A DNA stretch of 42,295 nt from Streptomyces sp. GC420 (lineage in GTDB: Bacteria > Actinomycetota > Actinomycetes > Streptomycetales > Streptomycetaceae). Position numbers and translations under genes: made by a program. Shown one piece after another: positions 7,987-14,833 of this stretch. The DNA lies in the NCBI RefSeq assembly GCF_009916105.1, contig NZ_JAAAXQ010000015.1:1-42295 (forward strand), written 5' to 3'. Numbering within the stretch: position 1 is the stretch's first letter; each line of letters opens with the position of its first letter. Under the pieces are notes generated by a model. It searched no databases. It saw only the letters and a list, made by a program, of their open reading frames with translations, and had not been told where the DNA came from.

Positions 7987-8345
7987 GCGGGGACCCTTCT
8001 TTTCTGTCCTGTCCTGAGGGAGGGTTCTCCCGGCGGAAGTTACGCAGCCGTAGGTTTTTGGCTTGGGCAGATCGTGCCTGAAGAATGGTCGGGGGGCCAG
8101 TCTGCGTGCCCGCTCGACGCGGAGAGCTTCGTCACGTCACGCTGGGAATCCTCCTTCCCCGTTCCCCGGCCCCCGACGCTCCGCCGAATCGGCGTCATTC
8201 GGAGACCGGTCGTGGCCCCGGGAATTCCGGCGGTCCGGCAGGCGCTGGTGCCGACGACGGGCTGTGCGGGCAGTGGCGGCGGCCGGGGGCCCGGGGCGGC
8301 GGCCGGGTCTTCCGCCGCACCGGCGGACGGAACAGGGGAGCGGGA
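7987..8345. other. Intergenic between divergent genes
   Basis: The 359-bp gap separates the acyltransferase and thioredoxin genes. Both strands are open for long stretches but without a codon pattern, ribosome site or recognisable protein. The segment near 8040-8100 is relatively AT-richer and may hold one or both promoters; no clear -35/-10 pair is seen. Confidence 0.45.
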
Positions 8346-8771
8346 GTGCGCGGTCAGGACGGGGGGTTGCGGCCCGGAGCCTCGCAACCGGGTGCGGTGC
8401 CACTGGGTACAGAGCCGCTGGGTACGGAGCCACTGGGTACGGAGCTATTGGGTGCGGAGCTATTGGGTGCGGAGCTGGGTGAGCGGGCCACGCTGGTGCA
8501 GTTCTCCAGCGCCTTCTGCCAGCCCTGCCGGGCGACCAGACGGACCCTCGCCGAGGTGGCCGGCATGGTCGAGGGGGTCGCCCATGTGGAGATCGACGCC
8601 GAGCGGCATCTCGAACTCGTCCGTGAACTGGGCATCGTGAGGACGCCCACGGTGCTCGTCGTGGACGCCGGGGGCCGGATCGTCAGGCGCGCGACCGGAC
8701 AGCCCCGGAAGGCGGACGTCATCGCGGCACTCGGCGCCGCGGTCCGGGACGAGGAGGCGCGAGACGCCTAG
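8346..8771 (+). CDS. Thioredoxin-family protein with N-terminal pentapeptide repeats
   Basis: A 141-aa thiol-disulfide oxidoreductase-like protein. The thioredoxin fold runs from about residue 48: VQFSSAFCQPCRATR contains the active-site C58-Q-P-C61, followed by VEIDAERHLELVRELGIVRTP with the cis-Pro in TPTVLVVD. Before it is an unusual tail of five repeats, PLGTE or LLGAE, encoded by a 15-bp minisatellite. GTG 8346 is chosen because GGGGAG lies 5 nt before it. There is no lipobox or signal peptide. The stop TAG lies at the very edge of a MITE-like insertion. Confidence 0.85.
   Translation: MRGQDGGLRPGASQPGAVPLGTEPLGTEPLGTELLGAELLGAELGERATLVQFSSAFCQPCRATRRTLAEVAGMVEGVAHVEIDAERHLELVRELGIVRTPTVLVVDAGGRIVRRATGQPRKADVIAALGAAVRDEEARDA
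8400..8474 (+). repeat. In-frame 15-bp tandem repeat, five units
   Basis: Five units of 15 bp begin at 8400, 8415, 8430, 8445 and 8460. The first three read CCACTGGGTACAGAG or close variants and the last two read CTATTGGGTGCGGAG. They encode PLGTE three times then LLGAE twice, so copy-number change would keep the reading frame. Confidence 0.9.
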
Positions 8772-8995
8772 TGCCGCGTCGGTCGGGGTTTGCCCGCTGA
8801 GGAGCGGCGTCCGGTGCCGGGGGCACCTCCCGCCGGAGGCGGGGGAGCATCGCGAGGCGGCCGGAAGCCCTCGTAGTGGGCCTGCTCGGGCTTTCGGCCA
8901 ACGCAGCGTGGGGGTACCTCCCGCGCCCGGAGGGCTGCGGGGGAGTGCCGTGCAGGGCGTCGCGACGGGGCGAACCTCGGCTGACGCGGCACTAG
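8768..8995. mobile_element. MITE-like non-autonomous element, 228 bp
   Basis: The ends are imperfect inverted repeats: CTAGTGCCGCGTC at the left (8768-8780) is exactly repeated in reverse complement at 8983-8995, and similarity continues to about 28 bp with four mismatches. The outermost CTAG on both sides may be a 4-bp target duplication. Inside are two hairpins of the CTCCC...GGGGGAG kind (8827-8847 and 8918-8945) and no credible transposase. The left end supplies the thioredoxin TAG stop; removing the element with one CTAG would leave the same stop. Confidence 0.65.
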
Positions 8996-9000
8996 CTCCG

Positions 9001-9042
9001 GGACTCCGCCGTCCGGGACGGAACAACAGACCGTCGGAGTCC
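9001..9042 (+). terminator. Possible thioredoxin terminator displaced by the MITE
   Basis: GGACTCCG (9001-9008) pairs perfectly with CGGAGTCC (9035-9042), with an inner GACGG/CCGTC pairing. It lies directly beyond the MITE-like element, so in the ancestral arrangement it would follow the thioredoxin stop by a few bases. Confidence 0.4.
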
Positions 9043-9409
9043 GGAAAGGACCGGCGTCCCCGCCGGCCCTTCCGGACCGGAGAAGACCCGGAGCGCCGGA
9101 GCGTCCGGACGGTGGACCACCGCAGCGTCCCGGCGCCGGGCGGCAGTTCCCGGGAGCGCGGCGACGCGCTCCGCAGGACCGGGCGCCGCGCCGCACCGTT
9201 CGTCAACGGCGACGGTGCGTGACGCTCCTCCCATCTCCCGGGAGCCACTTGACTGCATGGTCCACACATCGAGACCCTGGCTGGATGCGGCCCTCACTCC
9301 TTCTCCACCGGCGGATCTCCGTGGATCTCGCCCGCAACGCGAGCGCGCGCTGTCCGGCTCGGTGACGCCCGACCAAGACCGCTCGTCTCCCCGTACGAAG
9401 GACAACCCA
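9043..9409. other. Intergenic upstream of the flavin reductase
   Basis: A 367-bp stretch rich in CCGG and GTCCGG motifs. A TTGACT at 9248-9253 could be a -35 box but no good -10 follows at the right distance. No gene is supported. Confidence 0.4.
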
Positions 9410-10030
9410 GTGACGGCCACGCCGGATTTCGCCACCGCCGACCTCGACGCCCACGCGGTCAACCCGCCCGGCCGCGCGGCCACCGCCGCGTTCGACACGA
9501 CGGAACTCGTGACGAGGGGGATCGGTGCCCGGAGCGCGGGAGCCGACTCGCCCGCCCCCGCCTCGCCCGATCTCCTCCGCGCGGTCTTCCGGCAGCACGC
9601 CGCCGGGGTCGCCGTGATCACGGCCAGGGGCGCGATCCCCGTCGGGTTCACCGCCACCTCGCTCACCTCGGTCGCCGCCGAACCCCCGCTCATCTCCTTC
9701 GGCATAGGCGCCGGCTCGTCCAGCTGGCCGGTGATCGCGGAGGCCGATCACGTCGGTGTCCACATCCTCGCCGAGCAGCAGCGGGAACTGGCCGAGACCT
9801 TCGCCCGGCGGGGCGCCGACCGCTTCGGCCCGGCCACGTCCTGGCGCAACGGCCCAAGGGAGGTCCCGCTGCTGGACGGCGTCAACGCCTGGCTGGTGTG
9901 CCGCATCGTGGCCCGTGTCCCCGCCGGGGACCACCGCCTCGTGCTGGCCCAGGTGGAGACCGGGGGCCACACGTCCGCCGGACGGCCGCTCCTCTACCAC
10001 CAGGGACGTTTCAACGCGCTGCGCGACTGA
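9410..10030 (+). CDS. Flavin reductase family protein (FMN-binding split barrel)
   Basis: A 206-aa protein of the flavin-reductase-like family, which binds FMN or FAD and supplies reduced flavin to monooxygenases. Seen from about residue 55: LRAVFRQHAAGVAVITARG, GFTATSLTSVAAEPPLISFGIG (flavin-phosphate contact), then VHILAEQQRELAETFARRGADRF and a C-terminal DHRLVLAQVETGGH...PLLYHQGRF. The first 50 residues are Ala/Asp-rich and probably disordered. GTG 9410 with AAGGA 7 nt upstream is the best start. No partner monooxygenase is nearby; the next genes are etfBA, which is at least consistent with flavin chemistry. Confidence 0.88.
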   Translation: MTATPDFATADLDAHAVNPPGRAATAAFDTTELVTRGIGARSAGADSPAPASPDLLRAVFRQHAAGVAVITARGAIPVGFTATSLTSVAAEPPLISFGIGAGSSSWPVIAEADHVGVHILAEQQRELAETFARRGADRFGPATSWRNGPREVPLLDGVNAWLVCRIVARVPAGDHRLVLAQVETGGHTSAGRPLLYHQGRFNALRD

Positions 10031-10109
10031 GAGTTCCGGGTCCCGGCGATTACGGAGCGTTGCTCAGCTCACAGTTCGCCGGACTTGCCTCGCGGGTGCA
10101 TATTGGCTG

Positions 10110-10121
10110 TACTGGCGAGTA
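10110..10121. promoter_or_regulatory. TACT-N4-AGTA palindrome upstream of etfB
   Basis: TACTGGCGAGTA at 10110-10121 has exact 4-bp arms with partial outer symmetry (TGT...ACA). It resembles TTACTNNNNAGTAA-type sites bound by TetR regulators of fatty-acid catabolism in actinobacteria. The assignment to a regulator is inference. Confidence 0.4.
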
Positions 10122-10178
10122 ACATTTTGTTCGGAGCGTGGGCCGCCCCGACCGGGATTTGCCCTTTGTGGCGCCTAT

Positions 10179-10198
10179 GCTGCCTGCAACAAGGCAGC
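10179..10198 (+). promoter_or_regulatory. Leader hairpin of etfB next to a TATGCT -10 box
   Basis: GCTGCCT (10179-10185) pairs perfectly with AGGCAGC (10192-10198) around GCAACA. It overlaps a possible -10 hexamer TATGCT (10176-10181), so it would sit at the extreme 5' end of the etfB mRNA, where it could protect the transcript or form an operator. The -35 is not clear. Confidence 0.4.
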
Positions 10199-10229
10199 CC
10201 AGAAGAGACGATGCAGTAGGAGAGCCGGC

Positions 10230-11015
10230 GTGAGCTTGAGGATCGTTGTCACTGTGAAGTACGTGCCCGACGCCACGGGCGACCGGCATTTCGCTGATGA
10301 CCTGACTGTCGACCGTGATGACGTGGACGGTCTGCTCTCGGAGCTCGACGAGTATGCGGTCGAGCAGGCGCTGCAGATCGCGGAGGCGGCGGACGGGGCG
10401 GAGGTCACCGTGCTGACGGTGGGTCCGGAGGACGCCAAGGACGCGTTGCGCAAGGCGTTGTCGATGGGCGCGGACAAGGCGATCCATGTCGAGGACGACG
10501 ATCTGCACGGTACGGACGCGATCGGGACGTCGCTGGTGCTGGCGAAGGCGATCGAGAAGGCCGGGTTCGATCTGGTGGTCTCGGGCATGGCGTCGACGGA
10601 CGGCACGATGGGTGTGGTGCCGGCGCTGGTGGCGGAGCGGCTGGGTGTGCCGCAGGTGACGCTGCTGTCGCAGGTGTCGGTCGAGGACGGCACGGTGCGC
10701 GGGCGCCGGGACGGGGACGCGGCGTCGGAGCAGGTGGAGGCGGCGCTGCCGGCGGTGGTGTCGGTGACCGACCAGTCGGGTGAGGCCCGTTACCCGTCGT
10801 TCAAGGGCATCATGGCCGCCAAGAAGAAGCCGGTGACCTCCTGGGACCTGGAGGACCTGGAGATCGAGGCGGACGAGGTCGGTCTGGACGGGGCGTGGAC
10901 GAAGGTGGAGTCCGCCACCGCGCGTCCGCCGCGCACGGCCGGCACGGTCGTCAAGGACGAGGGCGAGGGCGGCCGGCAGCTGGCCGAGTTCCTCGCGGGC
11001 CGCAAGTTCGTCTGA
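10230..11015 (+). CDS. etfB: Electron transfer flavoprotein, beta subunit
   Basis: A 261-aa protein, the normal length for EtfB. With EtfA it forms the FAD/AMP heterodimer that takes electrons from acyl-CoA dehydrogenases and passes them toward the quinone pool. Recognised by RIVVTVKYVPD at the N-terminus, DEYAVEQALQIAEA, VTVLTVGPEDAKDALRKALSMGADKAIHV, the AMP-binding loop GMASTDGTMGVVPALVAERLG and YPSFKGIMAAKKKP. GTG 10230 follows TAGGAGAG with 5-nt spacing. It lies 123 bp before etfA. The second half of the gene prefers G-ending codons (gtg, ctg, gcg, acg) more than etfA, which prefers C-ending ones. Confidence 0.97.
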   Translation: MSLRIVVTVKYVPDATGDRHFADDLTVDRDDVDGLLSELDEYAVEQALQIAEAADGAEVTVLTVGPEDAKDALRKALSMGADKAIHVEDDDLHGTDAIGTSLVLAKAIEKAGFDLVVSGMASTDGTMGVVPALVAERLGVPQVTLLSQVSVEDGTVRGRRDGDAASEQVEAALPAVVSVTDQSGEARYPSFKGIMAAKKKPVTSWDLEDLEIEADEVGLDGAWTKVESATARPPRTAGTVVKDEGEGGRQLAEFLAGRKFV

Positions 11016-11138
11016 CCCCGCCCCGGGTGGCCTTTCCGTCCGGTGGTCCTTCCCCGGGTGGGGGCCTGCCGCCGCCTGTCGTGTCCGTCCGTCCCGCTGT
11101 TGTCCCTGATGCTTCGTACCGCTGGAGAAGAAGATCCC

Positions 11139-12101
11139 ATGGCTGAAGTCCTCGTCTACGTCGACCACGTGGACGGTGCCGTCCGCAAGCCCACCCTGGA
11201 ACTGCTGACGCTGGCGCGCCGTCTGGGCGAGCCGGTCGCGCTCGCGCTGGGCGCGGGTGCCGCCGCGACCGCCGAGGTCCTGGGCGCGCACGGCGCCACC
11301 CGGGTGCTGGTCGCCGACGCGCCCGAGTTCGCCGACTACCTCGTCGTGCCCAAGGTCGACGCCCTGCAGGCCGCCGTCGCGCAGGTGTCCCCCACCGCCG
11401 TGCTGGTGCCCACCTCCGCCGAGGGCAAGGAGATCGCCGCCCGTCTGGCGCTGCGTATCGGCTCCGGTGTGATCACCGACGCGGTCGACCTGCAGGCCGG
11501 CGAGGAGGGCCCGGTGGCCACGCAGGCCGTCTTCGCGGCCTCGTTCACCACCGCCTCCCGCGTGGTCAGGGGGATCCCGGTGATCACCGTCAAGCCGAAC
11601 TCGGCGCCGGTCGAGCCGGCCCGGGCCGCCGGCGAGGTGGCCGAACTCGCCGTGACCTTCTCCGCCCTGGCCACCGGCACGAAGATCGTGGCGCGCACGG
11701 CGCGCGAGTCCACCGGGCGTCCGGAGCTGACCGAGGCCGCCATCGTCGTCTCCGGCGGCCGCGGTGTGGGCGGCGCGGAGAACTTCCCGCTGATCGAGGC
11801 GCTGGCCGACTCCCTCGGCGCGGCCGTGGGCGCCTCCCGCGCCGCCGTGGACGCCGGCTGGTACCCGCACTCCAACCAGGTCGGCCAGACCGGCAAGTCC
11901 GTCTCCCCGCAGCTGTACATCGCCGCGGGCATCTCCGGCGCCATCCAGCACCGCGCCGGCATGCAGACCTCCAAGACCATCGTCGCGATCAACAAGGACC
12001 CCGAGGCACCGATCTTCGACCTCGTCGACTACGGCGTCGTCGGCGACCTCTTCGACGTCGTCCCCCAGCTCACCGAGGACATCAACACCCGCAAGGGCTG
12101 A
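11139..12101 (+). CDS. etfA: Electron transfer flavoprotein, alpha subunit
   Basis: A 320-aa EtfA. The N-terminal domain begins MAEVLVYVDHVDG; the C-terminal FAD domain carries the signature from AIVVSGGRGVGGAENFPLIE, then SRAAVDAGWYPHSNQVGQTG, VSPQLYIAAGISGAIQHRAG (FAD pyrophosphate) and TIVAINKDPEAPIFDLVDYG. These last residues are the strongest family signature. ATG 11139 has TGGAGAAGAAG upstream. It ends in a strong terminator. Acyl-CoA dehydrogenases and ETF:quinone oxidoreductase are not in the window. Confidence 0.97.
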   Translation: MAEVLVYVDHVDGAVRKPTLELLTLARRLGEPVALALGAGAAATAEVLGAHGATRVLVADAPEFADYLVVPKVDALQAAVAQVSPTAVLVPTSAEGKEIAARLALRIGSGVITDAVDLQAGEEGPVATQAVFAASFTTASRVVRGIPVITVKPNSAPVEPARAAGEVAELAVTFSALATGTKIVARTARESTGRPELTEAAIVVSGGRGVGGAENFPLIEALADSLGAAVGASRAAVDAGWYPHSNQVGQTGKSVSPQLYIAAGISGAIQHRAGMQTSKTIVAINKDPEAPIFDLVDYGVVGDLFDVVPQLTEDINTRKG

Positions 12102-12125
12102 CACCCCGCACCACCACACCAGCCA

Positions 12126-12151
12126 GGGGCCGCACCACACCGTGCGGCCCC
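12126..12151 (+). terminator. Terminator of etfBA
   Basis: GGGGCCGCAC (12126-12135) pairs perfectly with GTGCGGCCCC (12142-12151) around CACACC, 25 bp after the etfA stop. It is one of the strongest stem-loops in the window. Confidence 0.85.
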
Positions 12152-12170
12152 CAGCTGTTCCCGGCGGCCA

Positions 12171-12200
12171 TTGACGCAGGTCGGAGCCTGCGGTTAGCGT
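12171..12200 (+). promoter_or_regulatory. Predicted promoter of the aldolase gene
   Basis: TTGACG (12171-12176), an 18-bp spacer and TAGCGT (12195-12200) closely match the Streptomyces vegetative consensus. The expected start of transcription is near 12207. Confidence 0.65.
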
Positions 12201-12202
12201 CA

Positions 12203-12236
12203 TTCAACGGATTGTTGATTTCCGGTGGGCGGAATC
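12203..12236. promoter_or_regulatory. Two inverted repeats at the aldolase transcription start (operator candidates)
   Basis: TCAAC (12204-12208) and GTTGA (12214-12218) form a short palindrome at the predicted start of transcription. A second, partly overlapping one is GATTTCCG (12217-12224) with CGGAATC (12230-12236), one base out of register. The second resembles TTCCG...CGGAA sites of IclR-type regulators, but no such regulator is encoded here. Confidence 0.4.
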
Positions 12237-12246
12237 CGGAGAGGGC

Positions 12247-13578
12247 GTGGGTACCGGCATGGGGCAGCAGGACAAGGTGTCGACGAGTCTGCCCGGCGCG
12301 GTGAGCGAGGCGGTCGGCGCCGCGCTCGCGCCCGTCGACGAGGAGCTCGCCCGCCTCTACCCCGGGGACCCCGGCACCCGTCAGCCCGTCCACACGGTCT
12401 ACGTGCCCGCCGACCTCTACACCGCCGGCACCGTCCGCTCCTGGGGCGATCAGGCCCTCGCCCTGCTCGACGAGCACGCACCCGACGCCGCTTCCTTCGC
12501 CGCCGTACTCGGACTGCCCGGCGAACTGGCCGTCCCGGTGTACGAGCGCGTCCGGGCCAAACTCCGCGGCGAACCCGTGGAGGACCTGCGCGTCGACTTC
12601 GAGGACGGCTACGGCCCGCGCCCGGACGCCGAGGAGGACGAGGCGGCCGCCCGCGCCGCCCGTCTGGTGGCCGCCGCGTACGAGGCCGGAACCGCCGCCC
12701 CGTACACGGGCATCCGGATGAAGTGCATGGAAGCCGCCGTGCGCGACCGGGGCATCCGCACCCTGGACATCTTCCTGACCGGTCTGATGCGGGCCGGCGG
12801 CCTGCCCGCGGGGCTCGTGCTGACGCTGCCCAAGGTGACCTACGCCGAGCAGGTGTCCGCGATGGCCTCGCTGTGCGAGGCGTTCGAAAACGTCCACGGC
12901 CTGGAGCCGGGCCGGCTCGGATTCGAGTTCCAGATCGAGACCAGCCAGGCCATTCTCGCCGCCGACGGCACGGCCACCGTCGCCCGCATGATCCAGGCCG
13001 CCGGGGGCCGCGCCACCGGACTGCACTACGGCACCTTCGACTACAGCGCCTGCGTCGGCGTCAGCGCCGCCCACCAGTCCCCGGACCATCCGGCCGCGGA
13101 CCACGCCAAGGCCGTCATGCAGGTCGCCGCGGCCGGTACCGGGGTGCGCCTGTCCGACGGCTCCACCAACGTGCTGCCCGTCGGCCCGGCCGCGCGGGTC
13201 CACGACGCCTGGCGGCTCCACCACCGCCTCGTACGCCGCTCCCTGGCCCGTGCCTACTACCAGGGCTGGGACATGCACCCCGGCCATCTGCCGACCCGCT
13301 ACGCGGCCGTGTACGCCTTCTACCGCGAGGGCCTCGGACCCGCCGCCGCGCGCCTCGGCGCGTACGCGGCCAGGAGGGGCGGCGACGTGATGGACGAGCC
13401 CGCCACCGCACGGGCGCTCAGCGGCTATCTGCTGCGCGGACTCGACTGCGGCGCGGTCGACGAGTCCGAGGTCACCGGACTCACCGGTCTGTCCCGTGAC
13501 GACCTCGAAGCGTTCACCGCGCCCCGGCACCCCGGCCCGGCCGCCGCGTCCGCGCCCCGGGCGCAGAAGCAGGCCTAG
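12247..13578 (+). CDS. HpcH/HpaI aldolase-citrate lyase superfamily protein (DUF6986-type)
   Basis: A 443-aa protein distantly like the HpcH/HpaI and malate-synthase TIM barrels, matching what is called DUF6986 in actinobacteria. The metal/substrate residues appear to be DLRVDFEDGYG near residue 120 (Asp/Glu), YTGIRMKCME (Arg in substrate binding), LTLPKVTYAEQV and the Glu of FEFQIETSQAIL. Later GLHYGTFDYSACVGV and YQGWDMHPGHLPTRY complete the barrel. It probably makes or breaks a C-C bond next to a carboxylate; substrate unknown. GTG 12247 or ATG 12259 could start it; the SD GGAGAGGG favours the GTG. It has its own promoter, so it is not part of the etf operon. Confidence 0.82.
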   Translation: MGTGMGQQDKVSTSLPGAVSEAVGAALAPVDEELARLYPGDPGTRQPVHTVYVPADLYTAGTVRSWGDQALALLDEHAPDAASFAAVLGLPGELAVPVYERVRAKLRGEPVEDLRVDFEDGYGPRPDAEEDEAAARAARLVAAAYEAGTAAPYTGIRMKCMEAAVRDRGIRTLDIFLTGLMRAGGLPAGLVLTLPKVTYAEQVSAMASLCEAFENVHGLEPGRLGFEFQIETSQAILAADGTATVARMIQAAGGRATGLHYGTFDYSACVGVSAAHQSPDHPAADHAKAVMQVAAAGTGVRLSDGSTNVLPVGPAARVHDAWRLHHRLVRRSLARAYYQGWDMHPGHLPTRYAAVYAFYREGLGPAAARLGAYAARRGGDVMDEPATARALSGYLLRGLDCGAVDESEVTGLTGLSRDDLEAFTAPRHPGPAAASAPRAQKQA

Positions 13579-13612
13579 GCACGGGTACGCGTACGGGCGT
13601 GGGCCTGGGTGG

Positions 13613-13634
13613 CCTTCCCCGGGCCCGGGGGAGG
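13613..13634. terminator. Stem-loop between convergent genes
   Basis: CCTTCCCC (13613-13620) pairs with GGGGGAGG (13627-13634) with one G-U pair, loop GGGCCC. It lies between the aldolase stop and the LacI-type gene stop and could serve both. Confidence 0.55.
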
Positions 13635-13635
13635 G

Positions 13636-14670
13636 TCAGACCGGCGGGAGTTCGCCCGAGCCGCGCGGAATGAGGGTGGTGGGCAGGACGACCCGCTGCG
13701 GGGCCTCAGGACCGCCCTCCAGCCGGCGGAACAGGAACTCGGCGGCGGTCCTGCCCAGGGCGGCGGCGTCCTGGGCTATGACCGTCAGGCCCGGCTGCAG
13801 CAGGTCGGCGAGTTCGAGGTCGTCGAAACCGACGAGGGCCACCTGCCGGCTGCGGCGGGCAAGGACCCGTACGACCGTGACCGTCACCCGGTTGTTGCCC
13901 GCGAAGATCGCGGTGACCGGCTCAGGAGCGTCCAGCATCGCCGTCGCCGCCGCCTCCACCCGGCCGGCGTCCGTGGTGCCCAGCGAGACCCACGACTCGT
14001 CGACCGCGAGCCCGGCGGCCGCCATCGCGGCGCGGTAGCCGCGCAGCCGCTCCGCGGCGGTGTGGATGCGGGGCTGGTCGCCGATGAAGCCGATCCGGCG
14101 GTGCCCATGGGCGATGAGGTGTGCCACGCCGTCGCGCGCGCCGCCGAAGCTGTCGGACAGCACGGCGTCGGCCTCTATGCGGCCCGCGGGGCGGTCCACG
14201 AAGACCGTGGCGACGCCGGCGGCCAGCTCCGGCTCCAGATAACGGTGGTCCTGACTGGCCGGCACGATGACGAGACCGTCGACGCGGCGCGCGCACAGCG
14301 CGAGGACGAGTTCCTCCTCGCGCTCCGGGTCCTCGGCGCTCGAGCCGTTGATCAGCAGTGCGCCGTGGTCGCGTGCCACCTCCTCGACGGCCCTGCTGAG
14401 CGGTCCGTAGAAGGGGTCGGCCAGGTCCTCCAGGACCAGTCCGATGCTCGCCGTACGTCCCTTGCGCAGCACCCGGGCGCTGTCGTTCCGCCGGAAGCCC
14501 AGTGCCTCGATCGCCTCCTGGACGCGGCGCTCGGTGTCCGGCGTCACCCCGGGCTCGCTGTTGACCACGCGCGAAACCGTCTTGAGCCCTACTCCGGCCC
14601 GGGCTGCCACATCCTTCATCGTCGGCCTGTTGCCGTAGCGGTGCTCGGGGCGGCGGAGGGTTTCGGCCAC
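13636..14670 (-). CDS. LacI-family transcriptional repressor
   Basis: A 344-aa LacI/GalR regulator. The N-terminal helix-turn-helix with hinge reads MKDVAARAGVGLKTVSRVVN, then RRVQEAIEALGFRRNDSARVLR. The periplasmic-binding-protein-like effector domain starts SIGLVLEDLADPFYG and shows GLVIVPASQDHRYL, VFVDRPAG and HRRIGFIGDQP. GTG 14670 with AGGAAGAA upstream is the start. It is divergent from a ROK sugar kinase, with a perfect palindrome between them; so it very likely represses the kinase and itself. The effector is probably a sugar or sugar phosphate. Confidence 0.94.
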   Translation of the reverse strand: MAETLRRPEHRYGNRPTMKDVAARAGVGLKTVSRVVNSEPGVTPDTERRVQEAIEALGFRRNDSARVLRKGRTASIGLVLEDLADPFYGPLSRAVEEVARDHGALLINGSSAEDPEREEELVLALCARRVDGLVIVPASQDHRYLEPELAAGVATVFVDRPAGRIEADAVLSDSFGGARDGVAHLIAHGHRRIGFIGDQPRIHTAAERLRGYRAAMAAAGLAVDESWVSLGTTDAGRVEAAATAMLDAPEPVTAIFAGNNRVTVTVVRVLARRSRQVALVGFDDLELADLLQPGLTVIAQDAAALGRTAAEFLFRRLEGGPEAPQRVVLPTTLIPRGSGELPPV

Positions 14671-14756
14671 GGTTCTTCCTGTCCGTCGACGATCGGGGCC
14701 CCCACAGTAAGGCCGCACGAGGACAATGGATGATGTGGCATCGAGCATAGAGCCTG

Positions 14757-14768
14757 GACAACGTTGTC
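14757..14768. promoter_or_regulatory. LacI-type operator, perfect 12-bp palindrome
   Basis: GACAACGTTGTC is its own reverse complement and has the central CG expected for LacI-family sites. It falls between the divergent LacI and ROK genes. On the minus strand it lies between TTCTGA and a -10 TATGCT (14749-14744) with a 17-bp spacer, so binding would shut the regulator's own promoter as well. Confidence 0.8.
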
Positions 14769-14833
14769 AGAAGTCCGGGAGACTGACCGGGCCGCCCCCC
14801 TCGGCCCCCTTCTCACCAGGAGATCCCACACAG

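Noticed and set aside
8400..8474. CRISPR-like array
   Set aside because: Units are contiguous 15-mers without spacers and are in frame with a gene.
6529..8640. Plus-strand open frame of about 700 codons
   Set aside because: It overlaps the transglutaminase-like gene in a different frame, runs antisense to the acyltransferase gene and crosses into the thioredoxin gene. No domain can be read in it.
9248..9253. TTGACT as the -35 of the flavin reductase promoter
   Set aside because: No acceptable -10 lies 16-19 bp downstream.
10050..12203. Minus-strand open frame antisense to etfBA
   Set aside because: His/Gly/Arg-rich shadow of two well-defined genes on the other strand.
12247..13578. Third gene of the etf operon
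   Set aside because: A strong terminator and a near-consensus promoter separate it from etfA.
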